From Chloroflexota bacterium (GTDB taxonomy: Bacteria; Chloroflexota; Ktedonobacteria; Ktedonobacterales; Ktedonobacteraceae): DNA of 64,000 bases. Position 1 is the first letter of the stretch. Every line of letters begins with the position of its first letter. The notes under the pieces are model-generated. The model did not search any database, was not told where the DNA came from, and saw only the letters and a list, made by a program, of their open reading frames with translations. Below are positions 63,671-64,000 of the stretch, in pieces. The position numbers and the translations under genes are program-made. The stretch is taken from NCBI GenBank assembly GCA_902812455.1, contig CADDZH010000005.1:1-64000 (forward strand), written 5' to 3'.

Positions 63671-64000
63671 ATGATAAAGCAACATCTATTTGAGAATCAG
63701 GATGTGCCTGAGCGATTCAAATGCCAGATCCTCTCTTTCGCAAGGATAGAATGGTCTGAGTTGTTTTCTGGAGAGTTCAGGTTAAGAGATTGGACGACAA
63801 AGCCAGAAATGCACCCAGTTACTTTTCTTCTTGAAGAAGAAGGCGTCCTTATCACTCATTTAGAAGTCGTTTGGAAAATTCTTCATCATGCAGGAGTAGC
63901 ATATAAGGCATACGGATTAACTGGAGTTTTTACTTATCCAGCCTTTCGGAAACAGGGATATGGATTACAACTGGTTCAATCCGCAAAAGACTACATTAAG
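63671..64000 (+). CDS. GNAT-family acetyltransferase, 3' end off the window
   Basis: 110 residues visible, no stop. The acetyl-CoA motif is seen at the end: GLTGVFTYPAFRKQGYGLQLVQSAKDYI, a V-x-x-x-x-RxxGxG/A pattern in which Arg-Lys-Gln-Gly-Tyr-Gly binds the pyrophosphate. Earlier is LEEEGVLITHLEVV, the central strands of the fold. Ribosome site weak (GATAGAG). Substrate unknown. Confidence 0.75.
   Translation, partial: MIKQHLFENQDVPERFKCQILSFARIEWSELFSGEFRLRDWTTKPEMHPVTFLLEEEGVLITHLEVVWKILHHAGVAYKAYGLTGVFTYPAFRKQGYGLQLVQSAKDYIK

Overview
This looks like a chromosomal segment of a Ktedonobacteria-like Chloroflexota bacterium. That is an inference from gene content and style; no 16S rRNA is present. 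Pointers are: moderately GC-rich DNA, the conserved order rpsB-tsf-pyrH-frr-uppS-cdsA-dxr-rseP-ispG, lipoproteins with Pro/Thr-rich linkers, many secreted beta-propeller proteins, MglA/roadblock proteins, a DUF4388 protein, a Uma2 nuclease-fold protein, and many short hairpin repeats between genes.

Layout. 1-2.0 kb: a secreted CHAP hydrolase running off the left edge, then tRNA-Val with a clear promoter and terminator. 2.0-10.8 kb: one long minus-strand operon for ribosome function, UMP kinase, prenyl carrier synthesis, CDP-diacylglycerol, site-2 protease and two MEP-pathway steps. A third MEP gene, dxs, lies at 14.8-16.8 kb. 11.2-14.7 kb: Uma2-type protein, an Asp-box propeller lipoprotein and a lone LolD/MacB-type ATPase. 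17-25.4 kb is the most unusual block. It has an orphan promoter with a leader-like RNA, an acidic/basic two-part protein, and two divergent gene sets built around a methylamine-dehydrogenase-like small subunit that lacks the second Trp needed for the TTQ cofactor, with MauD-like and MauE-like partners and a large FtsX-type permease. 25.7-34.6 kb: glutamate dehydrogenase, gatB, tRNA-Glu, moeA, a sigma-54-type activator with a GAFTDA loop, a DUF4388 protein, tRNA-Ser(UGA) and serS. 34.7-44.6 kb: sialidase-fold lipoprotein, small stress and domain-of-unknown-function proteins, an MglA GTPase with two roadblock proteins, guaB with an attenuator-like leader, and an ABC-2 exporter pair. 44.7-50.7 kb: a complete oligopeptide ABC importer. 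51.1-54.8 kb: short-chain dehydrogenase, glutamine-synthetase-family enzyme and a phosphofructokinase with pyrophosphate-type signature residues. 54.8-64 kb: pentapeptide-repeat membrane protein, MFS exporter, secreted propeller, stand-alone LigD-type polymerase domain, a secreted DOMON/DNRLRE-like protein, three small hydrophilic proteins, a frameshifted ASCH gene and the start of a GNAT acetyltransferase.

How it fits together. dxs, dxr and ispG supply isoprenoid precursors that uppS turns into the lipid carrier. The translation genes are co-transcribed from a promoter upstream of rpsB. The Mau-like cluster appears to make and oxidatively fold one small, Tat-exported, Cys-rich protein. Two families of dispersed repeats fill many intergenic gaps: hairpins with a GTAGGG-type head, and TGTCAT...CTGAGCGAAGCGAAG units often arranged as inverted pairs.
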